64,000 nucleotides of DNA from the NCBI GenBank assembly GCA_013178125.1, contig JABLXJ010000008.1, positions 1-64,000 of the forward strand, in the 5' to 3' direction. Below the pieces are notes generated by a model, which worked only from the letters and a program-made list of their open reading frames with translations, was not told the origin of the DNA and ran no database searches. Source of the DNA: Bacillota bacterium (GTDB lineage Bacteria; Bacillota; SHA-98; Ch115; JABLXJ01). Made by a program: the position numbers and the translations under genes. Positions 63,911-64,000 of the stretch are shown one piece after another (the first letter of the stretch is position 1; every line of letters begins with the position of its first letter).

Positions 63911-64000
63911 CGAGACTTCATCCTTCCTTCTTCCTTAAATCATCATTTCTTCCTTAGATCATCATTAGATCGTCATTAGTGGATCATCGTTGGTCTTACT

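Overview
The window looks like the chromosome of an anaerobic, probably spore-forming member of the Bacillota (Clostridia-like, moderately GC-rich). The basis is gene content: AGGAGG-type ribosome sites, CUT1 and ribose-type sugar ABC transporters without their own ATPases in two of three cases, a SleB-type cell-wall hydrolase, a glycyl radical enzyme (oxygen-sensitive), an Etf/acyl-CoA dehydrogenase unit and a complete selenocysteine-decoding locus. No rRNA or phage block is present, and the species cannot be named from the sequence.

Layout. 1-1.6 kb: internally deleted transposase remnant, an XRE regulator and a palindrome array. 1.6-9.9 kb (minus): a LacI-controlled sugar operon (lacI-type regulator, ribose-type ATPase, permease, binding protein, fucose/arabinose-isomerase-like enzyme, class II aldolase-like enzyme) with AACCGGTT operators in front. 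10.3-13.4 kb (plus): LysM protein, two palindrome arrays (one inside a TIR/TSD-bounded element), NifU-domain protein and a SleB-type hydrolase behind a likely c-di-AMP riboswitch. 13.6-26.5 kb (minus): one probable catabolic operon: glycyl radical enzyme, ROK kinase, Zn dehydrogenase, CUT1 permeases and binding protein, SorC regulator, transketolase-like enzyme. 26.8-30.9 kb: bifunctional-nuclease-domain protein, an ABC-2 exporter pair and an Fe-alcohol dehydrogenase. 31.3-38.1 kb (plus): second CUT1 polyol locus with SorC and DeoR regulators, a decayed SDR and an erythritol/threitol-type dehydrogenase. 38.1-45.6 kb (minus): carAB, a small unknown protein, and a PEPCK/HPr-kinase-like P-loop protein behind an attenuator. 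46-49.9 kb: DUF2294-like protein, an old-yellow-enzyme/FAD reductase and an FmdB zinc ribbon. 50-57.2 kb: selC, hicAB, selD, selA, selB and a HesB/IscA-like protein; selD and the HesB-like gene both contain an in-frame UGA and were read here as selenoproteins. 57.3-60.9 kb (minus): acyl-CoA dehydrogenase, etfB, etfA. 61-63.9 kb (minus): a Ca2+-type P-type ATPase.

The most unusual signal is non-coding. Intergenic arrays are built from 17-bp imperfect palindromes on a fixed 32-bp pitch, with optional 42-bp steps. There are two sequence families, TGCTGC...GCAGCA and TGCCAA...TTGGCA, with a possible third, CCGGTCA...TGACCGG. One TGCCAA array lies between 26-bp terminal inverted repeats and a perfect 10-bp direct repeat, as expected of a transposed element. 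A second genome-wide habit is in-frame, low-complexity tandem-repeat insertions in many conserved enzymes (CarA, CarB, SelA, SelB, SelD, EtfA, EtfB, ROK kinase, glycyl radical enzyme, P-type ATPase, ABC transporter).
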